Assembly: GCF_019061185.1 (NCBI RefSeq)
Contig: NZ_JAHQZU010000010.1
Location: 1 to 64,000 of the forward strand
DNA: 64,000 nt
Direction: 5' to 3'
Source of the DNA: Paracoccus sp. Z118
Lineage (GTDB): Bacteria > Pseudomonadota > Alphaproteobacteria > Rhodobacterales > Rhodobacteraceae
In this document: positions 18,005 to 28,600 of the stretch, piece by piece
Layout: every line of letters starts with the position of its first letter
How positions within the stretch are numbered: the first letter of the stretch is position 1
Program-made: the position numbers and the translations under genes
Notes under the pieces: generated by a model
What the model was told of the DNA's origin: nothing
Seen by the model: the letters and a program-made list of their open reading frames with translations, nothing else
Database searches by the model: none

Positions 18005-19501
18005 ATGTTCGAGAGCCTTTCCGACCGTCTTGGCGGCGTCTTCGACCGGCTGACCAAGCAGGGCGCGCTGTCACCCGAGGACGTGACCGCCGCCATGCGC
18101 GAGGTCCGGCAGGCGCTGCTGGACGCCGACGTGTCGCTGCCGGTGGTGCGCAACTTCGTCCGTTCGGTCACGTCCAAGGCTACCGGCGCCGCCGTCACCA
18201 AGTCCATCACCCCCGGCCAGCAGGTCGTCAAGATCGTCCATGACGAGCTGATCGCCATGCTGCAGGGCGAGGACGAACCCGACGCGCTGCGCATCGACAG
18301 CCCGCCCGCGCCGATCCTGATGGTCGGGCTTCAGGGCTCGGGGAAAACGACGACCACCGCCAAGATCGCCAAGCGCCTCAAGGACCGCGAGAAGAAGCGC
18401 GTGCTGATGGCCAGCCTCGACACAAACCGCCCGGCGGCGATGGAGCAGCTGGCGATCCTCGGCAGTCAGGTCGGCGTGGACACGCTGCCTATCGTGCCGG
18501 GCGAGAACGCCGTGCAGATCGCCAAGCGCGCGAAGCAGCAGGCGACGCTGGGCGGTTATGACGTCTACATGCTCGACACAGCGGGCCGCCTGCATATCGA
18601 CGAAGTGCTGATGGACGAGGTGCAGGCCGTCCGCGACGTCGCCAACCCGCGCGAGACCCTGCTGGTCGTCGATGGCCTGACCGGACAGGACGCCGTCAAC
18701 GTCGCGACCGAGTTCGACGGCAAGGTCGGCGTGTCCGGCGTGGTGCTGACCCGGATGGACGGCGACGGGCGCGGCGGCGCGGCGCTGTCGATGCGCGCCG
18801 TCACCGGCAAGCCGATCCGCTTCGTCGGCGTCGGCGAAAAGATGGACGCGCTGGAAGGCTTCGATGCCGAGCGCGTCGCGGGCCGCATCCTCGGCATGGG
18901 CGACATCGTCGCGCTGGTCGAGAAGGCGCAGGAAACGCTGGAGATCGAGCAGGCCGAGCGCATGATGAAGCGCTTCGCCAAGGGCCTGTTCAACATGAAC
19001 GACCTGAAAGGCCAGCTTGAGCAGATGCTCAAGATGGGCGGGATGCAGTCGATCATGGGGATGATGCCCGGCATGGGCAAGATGGCCAAGCAGGCCGAGG
19101 CGGCGGGCATGGACGACAGCGCCATCCGCCGGCAGATCGCGCTCATCAACTCGATGACCAAGAAGGAACGGGCCAACCCCGAACTGCTGCAGGCGAGCCG
19201 GAAGAAGCGGATCGCGGCGGGCGCCGGGATGGAGGTGTCGGAGCTGAACAAGCTGCTGAAGATGCAGCGGCAGATGGCCGACACGATGAAGAAGGTCAGC
19301 AAGATGGGCAAGGGCGCGATGCTCAAGCAGGCGATGCGCGCCATGACCGGCAAGGGCGGCGGGCTGCCCGACATGGGCGACGTCGATCCGGCGAAGATGG
19401 CCGAGGCGACGAAGATGCTTCAGGACCCGCGCGGGCTGGGCGGGCAGCTGGGCGGGATGAACCTGCCCGGCGGGCTTTCGGGGCTGTTCGGCAAGAAATG
19501 A
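18005..19501 (+). CDS. ffh: Signal recognition particle protein Ffh
   Basis: SRP54-type GTPase of 498 residues that takes ribosomes making membrane proteins to FtsY. It has an N domain at 1-90, a G domain with GLQGSGKTTTTAK near 104-116, DTNRPAAMEQL, LDTAGRL and the TRMDGDGRGGAAL region, then a methionine-rich M domain (GGMQSIMGMMPGMGKM, MKRFAKGLFN) that binds SRP RNA. Its TGA overlaps the chorismate mutase start as ATGA. First gene of the translation cluster reaching to rpmE. Confidence 0.97.
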   Translation: MFESLSDRLGGVFDRLTKQGALSPEDVTAAMREVRQALLDADVSLPVVRNFVRSVTSKATGAAVTKSITPGQQVVKIVHDELIAMLQGEDEPDALRIDSPPAPILMVGLQGSGKTTTTAKIAKRLKDREKKRVLMASLDTNRPAAMEQLAILGSQVGVDTLPIVPGENAVQIAKRAKQQATLGGYDVYMLDTAGRLHIDEVLMDEVQAVRDVANPRETLLVVDGLTGQDAVNVATEFDGKVGVSGVVLTRMDGDGRGGAALSMRAVTGKPIRFVGVGEKMDALEGFDAERVAGRILGMGDIVALVEKAQETLEIEQAERMMKRFAKGLFNMNDLKGQLEQMLKMGGMQSIMGMMPGMGKMAKQAEAAGMDDSAIRRQIALINSMTKKERANPELLQASRKKRIAAGAGMEVSELNKLLKMQRQMADTMKKVSKMGKGAMLKQAMRAMTGKGGGLPDMGDVDPAKMAEATKMLQDPRGLGGQLGGMNLPGGLSGLFGKK

Positions 19502-19821
19502 ACGCGCCCGTGACCGAAGACATCGTGACCGACGACATCACCCGCGCCGCCAGCCTGCTCAAGGAGCATCGCGCCAGCATCGACCGGCTGGACGCGGTGC
19601 TGGTCTTCACGCTGGCCGAGCGGTTCAAGCACACGCAATCGGTCGGCCGCCTGAAGGCCGAACACGACCTTCCCGCCTCCGACCCGGCGCGTGAAGCCGC
19701 GCAGATCGAGCGGCTGGAACGCCTCGCGCGCGAGGCCGATCTCGACCCGGAATTCGCGCGCAAGTTCCTCAACTTCGTGATCGCCGAGGTCATCCGGCAT
19801 CACGAGCATTTCCAATCCTGA
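19498..19821 (+). CDS. Chorismate mutase (AroQ class)
   Basis: Small helical protein of 107 residues converting chorismate to prephenate. The first helix holds [37 protein letters not shown], with the conserved Arg, Asp and Lys of AroQ, and the last helix has [17 protein letters not shown]. It is monofunctional with no prephenate dehydratase domain. The ATG is set by an ATGA overlap with ffh, so the two are translationally coupled. This linkage is usual in Rhodobacteraceae. Confidence 0.9.
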   Translation: MNAPVTEDIVTDDITRAASLLKEHRASIDRLDAVLVFTLAERFKHTQSVGRLKAEHDLPASDPAREAAQIERLERLAREADLDPEFARKFLNFVIAEVIRHHEHFQS

Positions 19822-19880
19822 CCTCAATCCTGAACGGCGGGTTTCCCGCCAATCCCGCCATTTCACAAGGAGAACACCGA

Positions 19881-20309
19881 ATGGCAATGAAGATCCGTCT
19901 GGCCCGCGGCGGCAGCAAGAAGCGCCCGCACTACGCCATCGTGGCGACCGACTCGCGCATGCCGCGCGACGGCCGCTTCCTGGAGAAGCTGGGCACCTAC
20001 AACCCCCTGCTGCCCCGCGACAGCGAGGACCGCATCAAGATGGACATGGAGCGGGTGCAGTACTGGCTGGGCCAGGGCGCGCAGCCGACCGACCGCGTGA
20101 CCCGCTTCCTGGAAGCTGCCGGCGTCAAGGAAAAGACCGAGCGCGCGAACCTCAAGAAGGGCGAGCCCGGCAAGAACGCGAAGGACCGCGCCGAGAAGCG
20201 CGCCGCCCGCGAAGCGGCTGCGGCGGAAGCCGCCAACGCTCCGGCCGAGACGACCGACGAGACCGCGCTCGACGCATCCGAAGCGACCAGCGGCACCGAG
20301 TCGCCCTGA
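19881..20309 (+). CDS. rpsP: 30S ribosomal protein S16
   Basis: Structural protein of the small ribosomal subunit. The core (residues 1-85) begins [42 protein letters not shown] in family order. Residues about 86-142 are an Ala/Glu/Lys-rich extension ([22 protein letters not shown]) absent from the 80-90-residue type, but common in alphaproteobacteria. AAGGAG lies 8-9 nt before the ATG. A small hairpin GGCGGG-ttt-CCCGCC lies upstream (near 19840-19854), possibly a processing or attenuation site. Confidence 0.97.
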   Translation: MAMKIRLARGGSKKRPHYAIVATDSRMPRDGRFLEKLGTYNPLLPRDSEDRIKMDMERVQYWLGQGAQPTDRVTRFLEAAGVKEKTERANLKKGEPGKNAKDRAEKRAAREAAAAEAANAPAETTDETALDASEATSGTESP

Positions 20310-20370
20310 TCGCCACCACCCGGCCGGGCGGCCCCTCGCCCGGCCATCCGCAGCGTGACGGAGGAAGCGC

Positions 20371-20868
20371 ATGACCGACCGCGTCTGTGTGGGCGCCATC
20401 GCCGGCGCCTTCGGGGTGCGCGGCGAGGTGCGGCTGAAAAGCTTCTGCACCCGGGCCGAGGACATCGCGACCTACGGCGCGCTGACCACCGAGGACGGAA
20501 AGCGCAGCTTCACCGTGCGCCTGACCCGGCCCGTCAATGGCGGGCTGGGCGCGCGGCTTTCGGATGTCGAGACGAAGGAGCAGGCGGACGCGCTGAAGGG
20601 CGTGACCCTCTGGGCCGACCGCAGCGCCCTGCCCGCCCTGCCCGACGACGAATTCTACCATGCCGACCTGATCGGGCTGGAAGTCGCGGACCCCGGCGGC
20701 GTGGTGCTGGGCCGCGTGCGGGCGATCCATGACCACGGCGCGGGGGACATCCTCGAAGTGGCGGGGCCGAAGGGTTTGCAGCTGATCCCCTTCACCCGCG
20801 TGGCGGTGCCGACCGTCGATCTGGCCGCGGGCCGGATCGTGGCCGACCCGCCCGCAACCGACGAATAG
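20371..20868 (+). CDS. rimM: Ribosome maturation factor RimM
   Basis: 30S assembly factor of 165 residues that binds S19 and helps 16S maturation. The N-terminal barrel has [22 protein letters not shown], the linker [20 protein letters not shown], and the C-terminal PRC-barrel [19 protein letters not shown]. It has the normal length and follows rpsP as in most bacteria. Its stop is 7 nt before a 30-codon ORF that separates it from trmD. Confidence 0.95.
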   Translation: MTDRVCVGAIAGAFGVRGEVRLKSFCTRAEDIATYGALTTEDGKRSFTVRLTRPVNGGLGARLSDVETKEQADALKGVTLWADRSALPALPDDEFYHADLIGLEVADPGGVVLGRVRAIHDHGAGDILEVAGPKGLQLIPFTRVAVPTVDLAAGRIVADPPATDE

Positions 20869-20875
20869 GGACCGC

Positions 20876-20968
20876 ATGTCCGCGACGTTCAGCCCGGCCC
20901 TGATCCTGCTGACGGTCAGCATCGCAGCCGCCCTGCTCGCCGTGCGGCCCGCCCTCGTGCGCCGATGA
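20876..20968 (+). CDS. Candidate 30-residue hydrophobic small protein between rimM and trmD
   Basis: ATG 20876 opens 30 codons ending in a TGA at 20966-20968 that overlaps the trmD ATG (ATGA). A weak AGGGA lies 5 nt upstream. The peptide has one hydrophobic segment, [17 protein letters not shown], and a basic C-terminus (RPALVRR), as in single-pass small membrane proteins. It fills exactly the gap between rimM and trmD and would couple trmD translation to its own. It may be a real small protein or a translated leader. I do not recognise a family. Confidence 0.5.
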   Translation: MSATFSPALILLTVSIAAALLAVRPALVRR

Positions 20969-21825
20969 CCGACGCGCCGCGCTCTCATGGCCGCCTGCGG
21001 GTCACGCCCAGCCTCAAGCCCCGCGACATGATGGCCGAGCCGCAGGTGGCCGGCGCATGGACCGCGCAGATCATCACCCTGTTCCCCGAGGCGTTCCCCG
21101 GCACGCTGGGCCTGTCGCTGACCGGCCGGGCGCTGGCCGAAGGGCTGTGGAACCTGCGAACGATCCCGCTGCGCGAGTTCGGGGAAGGCCGCCACCGCAA
21201 TGTGGACGACACCCCCACCGGCGGCGGCGCGGGGATGGTGCTGCGACCGGACGTGATGGCGGCGGCCCTGCGCGAGGCGCAGGGCGCGACGCCCGGCCTG
21301 CCGGTGGTCTATCTGTCCCCGCGCGGAAAGCCGCTGACGCAGGCCATCGCTCGCCGCCTCGCCCAGGGCCCCGGCGTCACCCTGATCTGCGGGCGGTTCG
21401 AGGGCGTGGATCAGCGCGTGCTGGATGCCTTCGACGTGACGGAAATCAGCATCGGCGACTATGTCCTGACGGGCGGAGAGATCGCCGCTCAGGTCTTGAT
21501 CGACGCGGCGGTGCGGCTTATACCGCGCGTGCTGGGGAATCAGGATTCGCTGGCCGAGGAATCCTTTTCCCACGGCCTTCTTGAACATCCGCAGTATACG
21601 AAGCCCGCCCTCTGGGAAGGCCGCGCGACGCCCGAGGTTCTTCTTTCGGGCAACCACGCGGCCATTTCGCGGTGGCGGGCCGAGCAGGCCGAAAGCCTGA
21701 CCAAGGAACGCCGCCCCGACCTGTGGCGGGCATATGCCGAAGGGCATGTGGACCCGACAAAGGACCGACAGCTCTCGGGCGCATCAGACCAATCGCGGGA
21801 CCACCGCGAGCATGACAAGGATTGA
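20965..21825 (+). CDS. trmD: tRNA (guanine37-N1)-methyltransferase
   Basis: SPOUT methyltransferase of 286 residues that makes m1G37 in tRNA and prevents frameshifting. The knot motifs are present: [60 protein letters not shown] and [15 protein letters not shown]. Residues 1-33 form an N-terminal extension before the usual start ([14 protein letters not shown]), so translation may also begin internally, for example at MMAEPQ. ATG 20965 is favoured by its ATGA overlap with the small ORF. Confidence 0.94.
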   Translation: MTDAPRSHGRLRVTPSLKPRDMMAEPQVAGAWTAQIITLFPEAFPGTLGLSLTGRALAEGLWNLRTIPLREFGEGRHRNVDDTPTGGGAGMVLRPDVMAAALREAQGATPGLPVVYLSPRGKPLTQAIARRLAQGPGVTLICGRFEGVDQRVLDAFDVTEISIGDYVLTGGEIAAQVLIDAAVRLIPRVLGNQDSLAEESFSHGLLEHPQYTKPALWEGRATPEVLLSGNHAAISRWRAEQAESLTKERRPDLWRAYAEGHVDPTKDRQLSGASDQSRDHREHDKD

Positions 21826-21830
21826 TTGCG

Positions 21831-22241
21831 ATGAACCTGATCGCCCAGATCGAAGCCGAGCAGATCGCCGAGCTTGGCAAGACCATCCCCGACTTCAAGG
21901 CCGGCGACACCGTGCGCGTCGGCTACAAAGTGACCGAGGGCACCCGCACCCGCGTCCAGAACTACGAAGGCGTCTGCATCAGCCGCCGGGGCGGCCAGAC
22001 GATCGGCGCGTCGTTCACCGTTCGCAAGATCTCGTTCGGCGAGGGCGTGGAGCGCGTGTTCCCGCTGTATTCGACCAACATCGACTCGATCGAGGTCGTG
22101 CGCCGTGGCCGCGTCCGCCGCGCCAAGCTGTATTACCTCCGCGACCGCCGCGGCAAATCCGCCCGCATCGCCGAAGTCACCAACTACAAGCCGAAGGCCG
22201 ACAAGGCCCCCGATTCGGCCAGTGCCAACCAGAACGCCTGA
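21831..22241 (+). CDS. rplS: 50S ribosomal protein L19
   Basis: Large-subunit protein at the 30S-50S interface, 136 residues. [71 protein letters not shown] and [24 protein letters not shown] follow the family order. The C-terminal 20 residues are a lysine- and alanine-rich tail. The start at 21831 matches homologues. The frame opens three codons earlier, without support. Confidence 0.96.
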   Translation: MNLIAQIEAEQIAELGKTIPDFKAGDTVRVGYKVTEGTRTRVQNYEGVCISRRGGQTIGASFTVRKISFGEGVERVFPLYSTNIDSIEVVRRGRVRRAKLYYLRDRRGKSARIAEVTNYKPKADKAPDSASANQNA

Positions 22242-22249
22242 GGGTCGCC

Positions 22250-22471
22250 ATGAAAGCCGATATCCACCCCGACTATCACCTCATCACCGTCAAGATGACG
22301 GACGGGACGACCTACCAGACCTATTCCACCTGGGGAAAAGAGGGCGAGACCATGACCCTCGACATCGATCCCACCGTGCACCCGGCCTGGACGGGCGGTT
22401 CGTCCAAGCTGATGGACACCGGCGGGCGCGTCTCGAAGTTCAAGAACAAATACGCCGGCCTGGGCTTCTGA
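22250..22471 (+). CDS. rpmE: 50S ribosomal protein L31, cysteine-free type
   Basis: 73 residues: [23 protein letters not shown] at the start and a [16 protein letters not shown] tail. There is no cysteine, so the zinc-ribbon CxxC of the zinc-binding form is missing. Such C-minus L31 needs no zinc and is common in alphaproteobacteria. It is the last gene of the ffh-to-rpmE cluster, 8 nt after rplS, followed by a strong terminator. Confidence 0.96.
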   Translation: MKADIHPDYHLITVKMTDGTTYQTYSTWGKEGETMTLDIDPTVHPAWTGGSSKLMDTGGRVSKFKNKYAGLGF

Positions 22472-22494
22472 TCCCAGCCGACGAGCCGGATACG

Positions 22495-22520
22495 AACGCC
22501 GCCCTTCGGGGCGGCGTTTT
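22495..22520 (+). terminator. Rho-independent terminator of the rplS-rpmE end
   Basis: A 10-bp perfect stem AACGCCGCCC / GGGCGGCGTT closed by a TTCG tetraloop and ending in TTTT, 23 nt after rpmE. The complementary strand also gives a usable hairpin for the convergent metallohydrolase gene. Confidence 0.92.
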
Positions 22521-22524
22521 GCGT

Positions 22525-23406
22525 TCAGGCGGCGGACGGCGCCGGGAACCTGTTGGCCGGGATCTTCAGATAGCAGTTGCCGTCGGATTCCGGTTCCGGC
22601 AGCCGCCCGCCGCGCAGGTTCACCTGAAGGGCGTATAGCATCCGGTCGGGCAGGCTCAGCGTTTTGTCGCGCCCCTCGCGGGTGGCGATGAACTGCTCGC
22701 GCGTGATCCCGTCGCGGACATGGATGTTCGACTCGCGCTGCTCGGCCACCGTGGCCATGAAACCGGGCCCGGCGTCCTTGTCCGGGTAGCTATGGCCGAC
22801 GAACAGCCGCGTCTGCGCCGGCAGGGCGAGGATCGCGCGGATCGATTCCCAAAGCTGCGCCGCGCTGCCGCCGGGAAAATCGGCGCGGCTCGTGCCCGAT
22901 TGCGGCACCATCAGCGTGTCATGCACGAAGGCCGCGTCCCCCGCGACATAGGTGACGGAGGCCAGCGTATGCCCCGGCGACAGCATCACCCGCACCGGGA
23001 TCGAGCCGACCATGAAGCTGTCGCCATCCTCAAACAGCCGATCCCATTGGCTGCCGTCGGTCCTCAGGCCGTCGTGGTAGAGTTCCTTCCACAGCCGCTG
23101 AATCCCGACCACCTTCGCGCCGATCCCGCGCGGAACGCCACCGAGCCGGTCCGACATATAAGCGGCCGCCGTGAAGTGATCCGCATGGGGATGGGTGTCG
23201 AGGACCCACTCGACCGTGATCCCCTTCTCGCGCACGAAGCGCAGAATTTCGTCCGCCGAACGAGTGCTGGTCGCGGCGGCTTTCGGGCAGAAGTTCCAGA
23301 CCGGATCGACGATGGCGCCCTTCATCGTGGCGGGGTCGTGGAAGACATATTGCAGGCTGCCGGTTGCACGGTCGAAAAAATGATCGACGACGGGGCTCGG
23401 GGGCAT
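22525..23406 (-). CDS. MBL-fold metallohydrolase, persulfide-dioxygenase-like (ETHE1/Blh group)
   Basis: Protein of 293 residues. The metal site HxHxDH is at 72-77 (THPHADH). SPGHTLASVTYVAGDAAFVHDTLM gives the next histidine and the bridging aspartate, and LFVGHSYPD the last histidine. PQSGTSRADFPGG resembles the ETHE1 and sulfide-regulated Blh/BigR group, which oxidise persulfides, rather than glyoxalase II. A sulfur-detoxification role is inferred. The gene stands alone, between convergent rpmE and divergent mipZ. Confidence 0.8.
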   Translation of the reverse strand: MPPSPVVDHFFDRATGSLQYVFHDPATMKGAIVDPVWNFCPKAAATSTRSADEILRFVREKGITVEWVLDTHPHADHFTAAAYMSDRLGGVPRGIGAKVVGIQRLWKELYHDGLRTDGSQWDRLFEDGDSFMVGSIPVRVMLSPGHTLASVTYVAGDAAFVHDTLMVPQSGTSRADFPGGSAAQLWESIRAILALPAQTRLFVGHSYPDKDAGPGFMATVAEQRESNIHVRDGITREQFIATREGRDKTLSLPDRMLYALQVNLRGGRLPEPESDGNCYLKIPANRFPAPSAA

Positions 23407-23538
23407 GGCGGCGTCCTCTGCTGCGTGCGGGAAAGCATATCAAGAAGTTGCGGGCCGCGATACTCCCTGTCACGGTCGGCCGCGCCACTTCCAAGCCGGG
23501 GCGGCGGTGGCTAAACACGGGATCGCAAGGGGAATCGC

Positions 23539-24315
23539 GTGGCGCATATCATCGTCGTCGGCAATGAGAAGGGCGGGTCGGGCAAGTCCACGACCTCGAT
23601 GCACGTGGCGACCGCGCTCGCGCGGATGGGCCATCGCGTCGGCGCGCTGGATCTGGACGTGCGCCAGCGCAGCTTCGGCCGCTATCTGGAAAACCGCGCC
23701 GCGTTCCTCGTCCGCGAGGGGATGGACCTGCCCACCCCGCAGCTCGGCGCCCTGCCGCGCGAGGCCGACGGCGATCCGCTGTCCGCCGCCGTCGCCGCGC
23801 TGGACGAGGCCAGCGATTTCGTCGTGATCGACTGCCCCGGCTCGCACACGAAACTCAGCCAGATGGCCCACGCGCTGGCCGACACCCTCATCACGCCGAT
23901 GAACGACAGCTTCATCGACTTCGACCTGCTGGCCCGCATGTCGCCCGAGGGCAAGGTGCTGGGCCCGTCGATCTATGCCGAGATGGTCTGGAACGCCCGT
24001 CAGCTGCGCGGACAGGCCGGCGCGGGGCCGATCGACTGGATCGTGCTGCGCAACCGCCTCGGCACGCAGGAGATGCACAACAAGCGCAAGGTCGGCACGG
24101 CGCTGACCTCGTTGTCCAAGCGCATCGGCTTCCGCGTCGCAGCGGGGTTCGCCGAGCGGGTGATCTTCCGCGAGCTGTTCCCGCGCGGGCTGACGCTGCT
24201 GGACCTGCGCGACATCGGCACGACGCAACTGTCCATGTCGAACATCGCCGCGCGGCAGGAATTGCGCGACCTCATCACCGAACTGCGCCTGCCGGGGGTG
24301 GACGCCAAGTTCTGA
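23539..24315 (+). CDS. mipZ: Division-plane positioning ATPase MipZ
   Basis: ParA/MinD-type ATPase of 258 residues. In Caulobacter and Rhodobacter MipZ forms a gradient from the ParB-bound origin and inhibits FtsZ away from midcell. The deviant Walker A is NEKGGSGKSTT near residues 9-19. ALDLDVRQRSFGRYLENR, VVIDCPGSH and the long ITPMNDSFIDFDLLARMSPEGKVLGPSIYAEMVW block are specific to MipZ. The start is a GTG with AAGGGG upstream. It lies apart from parAB, as usual. Confidence 0.94.
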   Translation: MAHIIVVGNEKGGSGKSTTSMHVATALARMGHRVGALDLDVRQRSFGRYLENRAAFLVREGMDLPTPQLGALPREADGDPLSAAVAALDEASDFVVIDCPGSHTKLSQMAHALADTLITPMNDSFIDFDLLARMSPEGKVLGPSIYAEMVWNARQLRGQAGAGPIDWIVLRNRLGTQEMHNKRKVGTALTSLSKRIGFRVAAGFAERVIFRELFPRGLTLLDLRDIGTTQLSMSNIAARQELRDLITELRLPGVDAKF

Positions 24316-24414
24316 AGCGCCGTCACGTCAGTTTGCGGCAGGCCTCACTGCGCCGGATTGTCGCATCGCGGCCTTGCTGCTAAACAAGATCGTCGATTCA
24401 CGGGCGGTCCAGCA

Positions 24415-25668
24415 ATGCAAGCCTCGATCCGTGTGGCGGCCCTTCTGCTCGGCACGATGCTGCCGGCCCTCGCCACCAGCCTTCCAACCGCCACCCGCGC
24501 CGAGACGGCCTCCCCCGCCCCGACGACCGGCGAAATCGTGCCCACCGTCACCGTCGCCCCGGCGCGGCGCAGCATGGTCCAGCAGCGCGAGCCTGTCTCC
24601 GGCTCGCTGGTCGCCCGGCAGGAGGTGCAGATCTATCCGCAGGTCGCGGGGTTCGAGATCACCGAAATCCTCGCCGAGATCGGCGATCGGGTCGAGGCGG
24701 GCCAACCGCTCGCCCGCCTGTCCGACGCGACGCTGCGCGCGCAACTGGCGCAGGCCGAGGCGGAACACGCACGCGCCGGCGCCAGTATCAGCCAGGCCGA
24801 AAGCCAGATCGAAAGCGCCGAGGCCGCCGCGACGCAGGCAAACTCGGTCCTGACCCGCACCCGCCAGCTGAACCAGAGCGGCAACACCGCGCAGGCCGCG
24901 CTGGACGAGGCGGTGGCCGCGCAGATCGGGGCCGAGGCTGACGCCGCCTCGGCCCGCGACGGGCTGCTGGTGGCGCGGGCGAACCTTGCGCAGGCCGATG
25001 CGGCGCTGGAGATCGCCCGGCTGAACCTCCGCCGCACCACCATCACCGCCCCGCTGGCGGGCATCGTGACCGAACGCAGCGCCGAGCTTGGCGCGCTGTC
25101 GGGCGGCTCGGCCGAGCCGATGTTCCGGGTGATCGCGAATGGCGAGATCGAGCTTCAGGGTCGGATCCTCGAAACCGCCCTGCCGGGGCTGAAAGTCGGC
25201 GATCCGGCCGAGGTCGTGGTCGCCGGGCTGGGCCAGATCGCCGGCAAGGTGCGGCTGATCCCGGCCAGTGTCGATCCGGTCACGCGACTGGGCGACATCC
25301 GCATCTCGCTTCAGCCCCGCGCCGGTCTGCGGCCGGGGCTGTTCGCCAGCGGCTCGGTGATCCTCGACGAGCGCGAGGCGATCACCGTCCCGGCGACCGC
25401 CGTGCTGGCCGATGGCAGCGGCGAGCGGGTGCAGGTGATCCGCGACGGCCGGGTGGAAACCCGGCCCGTGACGGCGGGCGTCCTGTGGGACGGCCAGCGC
25501 GAAATCCTCGACGGTCTGGCGCCGGGCGAGGTCGTGATGCAGCGGGCGGGCGCCTTCTTCCGCGATGGCGATCCGGTGAAGCCGGTGACGGCCTCCGAAG
25601 CGGAGCCGGCGGCCCCCGCCCCGCAGGGCACCGCCGCGCTGGGAACAACCCCGGCCAGCGGGGGATAG
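24415..25668 (+). CDS. RND efflux periplasmic adaptor (membrane fusion protein)
   Basis: Periplasmic adaptor of 417 residues linking an RND pump to an outer-membrane channel. A Sec signal peptide (residues 1-30) is followed by the lipoyl half (VSGSLVARQEVQIYPQVAGFEITEILAEIGDRVEAGQPLARL), a long alpha-hairpin rich in AQAEAE repeats, then the second lipoyl half NLRRTTITAPLAGIVTERSAELG and beta-barrel segments. The first codons have no Cys, so it is not a lipoprotein. It is cotranscribed with the pump gene 12 nt downstream. No regulator or outer-membrane factor is adjacent. Confidence 0.9.
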   Translation: MQASIRVAALLLGTMLPALATSLPTATRAETASPAPTTGEIVPTVTVAPARRSMVQQREPVSGSLVARQEVQIYPQVAGFEITEILAEIGDRVEAGQPLARLSDATLRAQLAQAEAEHARAGASISQAESQIESAEAAATQANSVLTRTRQLNQSGNTAQAALDEAVAAQIGAEADAASARDGLLVARANLAQADAALEIARLNLRRTTITAPLAGIVTERSAELGALSGGSAEPMFRVIANGEIELQGRILETALPGLKVGDPAEVVVAGLGQIAGKVRLIPASVDPVTRLGDIRISLQPRAGLRPGLFASGSVILDEREAITVPATAVLADGSGERVQVIRDGRVETRPVTAGVLWDGQREILDGLAPGEVVMQRAGAFFRDGDPVKPVTASEAEPAAPAPQGTAALGTTPASGG

Positions 25669-25680
25669 GGGAGCGCGACC

Positions 25681-28600
25681 ATGAACCTGTCCACCTGGTC
25701 GATCCGCAATCCCGTTCCCCCCATCGCGATCTTTCTCGTGCTGCTGATCGCCGGGATGGTCAGCTTCGCCCGGCTGCCAGTCACGGCAATGCCGAACATC
25801 GACCTGCCGCTGATCGACGTGTCCATCGCGCAGCAGGGCGCGGGGCCGAGCGAGCTCATCTCGCAGGTCGCCCGCCCGATCGAGGATGCCGTCGCGTCGA
25901 TTGCCGATGTCCGCCACATCACGACGACGGCCACGGACGGCTCGCTCAAGCTGACGGTGGAGTTCGAGCTGGAAACCGACAGCGATCGCGCGCTGAACGA
26001 CGTGCGGGACGCGCTGTCCAGCGTCCGCTCCGACCTGCCGGCGACGATCGAGGAGCCGATCGTCCAGCGCATCGACGTCACCGGCATGCCGATCCTGACC
26101 TATGCGGTGGCCGACCGGACCCGCACAGTCGGCGCGCTGTCGAAGTTCGTGGACGACGTGATCGGGCGCGAGCTGTCCACCGTGGACGGCGTGGCCGAGA
26201 TCGCCCGGATCGGCGGGGCCGATCTGGAAATCACCGTGGAACTCGACCCCGACCGGCTTCTGGCGCTGGGGCTGACGGCGGCCGAAGTCTCGCAGCAGCT
26301 TCGCGCCCGCAATATCGACATGGGCGGCGGGCGCGAGGATGTGTCGGGGCGCGAATACTCCATCCGCGCCCTCGGCTCCGCCGCCGACGTGGCGCAGCTT
26401 GCGGCGACACCGATCAGCCTGACGACCGGCAACACCGTGCGGCTGGACCAGCTCGGCACCGTGACCGAGGCCGCGAGCGAGCAGCGCAGCTTCGCCCTGC
26501 TGGACGGGCGTCCCGTGGTGGCCTTCGGCGTCTATCGGGCGATGGGCGCATCCGACCTGCTGGCGGGCGACGGCACCAAGGAAAAGCTGGCCGAGATCGC
26601 GGCCCGCGACCCGAACGTGCAGATCACGCTGATCGACGACGCCACCACCTACACGCTGCAAAGCTACCATTCCGCGATGGAGACGCTCTACGAAGGGGCC
26701 GCGCTGGCGGTCATCGTCGTGCTGCTGTTCCTGCGCAACTGGCGCGCGACGCTGATCGCCGCGACCGCCCTGCCCCTGTCGGTGATCCCGACCTTCCTCG
26801 TGATGGACCTGCTGGGCTTCTCGCTCAACGGCATCAGCCTGCTGGGGATCACGCTGGTGACGGGCATCCTCGTGGACGACGCCATTGTCGAGATCGAGAA
26901 TATCGTCCGCCATATCCACACGGGCACCAGCGCCTACGAGGCCGCCGAGGAAGCCGCGACCGAGATCGGCACCACGGTCATCGCCATCAGCCTGTCCATC
27001 GTCGCGGTCTTCGCGCCGGTCAGCTTCATGGGCGGGATCGCGGGCGAGTATTTCAAGCAGTTCGGCCTGACGGTCGCCGTGGCGGTGCTGTTCTCGCTGC
27101 TGACCGCCCGCATCATCACCCCGATGCTGGCCGCCTATCTGCTGCGCAGCCGCGGCCATGCCGCCGAGCCGAAGGACGGGCGCGTCATGCGGCTGCTGAT
27201 GACGGTGCTGCGCTGGACGATGCGCCACCGCGTCCTGACGCTGCTGCTGGGGATCGGCGTCTTCGCCGTCTCGATCTACTCGGCCACGCTGCTGCCGACC
27301 GAGTTCATCGCGCCGTCCGATCAGGGCCGCAGCCAGATCAAGATGGAGCTTCCCCCCGGCTCGACCGTCGAGCAGACCGAGGATGCCGGCCGCCGCCTGA
27401 CCGCCCGCATCGAGGAAGTGCCCGAGGTGCAGTCGGTCTTCGTCTATGGCGACGGACAGGACGTGACCGAGGCGCGGGTCATGGTGAACTACGGCAAGAA
27501 GCACACCCGCGAACGCTCGCAGTTCGAGATCGAGGAACAGCTCAAGCACGGGCTGGCCGACGTGCCCGACATGCGGCTGAACTTCCAGAACGAGGAGGGC
27601 GCGAACGATCTGGAGGTCAGCGTGCTGGCCGACACCGAGGAAGCCGCGTCAGTTGGGGCCGACCGGCTGCTGACGGCCCTGCGGGAGCTGGACACGCTGG
27701 AGGGCGTGACCTCATCCTCGGCCATGCGCCGCCCGGAAATCCAGATCCATCCCCGGCCCGAGCTTGCCGCGCAGCTCGGCATCTCGGCCAGCACGATGGC
27801 GCAGACGCTGCTGGTGGCGACGATCGGCGATACCGAGGCGAACCTCGCCAAGTTCAACACGGGCGACGAGCAGATTCCCATCGTGGTGCGGCTGAACGAC
27901 GCCACGCGGCAGGACCTGCAGCAGATCCAGAACCTGCGCGTGCCGTCGGACGCCGGGCCGATCCCGCTGGCGGCGGTGGCCGAGGTGACGCTGTCCGCCG
28001 GGCCGACGCAGATCGAGCGCTACGACCGCCGCTATCGCACCACCGTCTCGGCCAACCTCGCCGATGGCGCGGTGCTGGGCCCGGTCGCGGCGCAGGTGCA
28101 GGGCTTGCAGGGCAGCATCGACCTGCCCCCCGGAACCGAGTTCCAGAACGCCGGCGACGCCGAGATCATGGGCGAGGTGTTTTCCGCCTTCGCCCTGGCG
28201 ATGGGGTCGGGCGTGCTGCTGGTCTATGTCGTGCTGGTGCTGCTGTTCCAGAGCTTCATCACGCCGGTCTCGATCCTGCTGTCGCTGCCGCTGGCGATCG
28301 GCGGCGCTATCCTTGCGCTGTTTTTCACCGGCTTCGCCATCGGGATGCCAGTGGTGATCGGCTTCCTGATGCTGATGGGCATCGTGACCAAGAACGCGAT
28401 CATGCTGGTCGAGTTCGCCAATTCCGCCATGCAGCGCGGCACCCCGAAGCGCGAAGCGATCCTCGACGCCGTCCACAAGCGCGCCCGCCCGATCATCATG
28501 ACCACCATCGCCATGGCGGCGGGGATGCTGCCCTCGGCCCTGTCGCAGGCGGATGGCAGCGAGTTCCGCTCGCCCATGTCGGTCGCGGTGATCGGCGGGC

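Noticed and set aside
24328-27549. 1073-residue minus-strand open frame
   Set aside because: Antisense shadow of the RND adaptor and pump; rich in His, Arg, Gly and Gln as such shadows are in GC-rich DNA.
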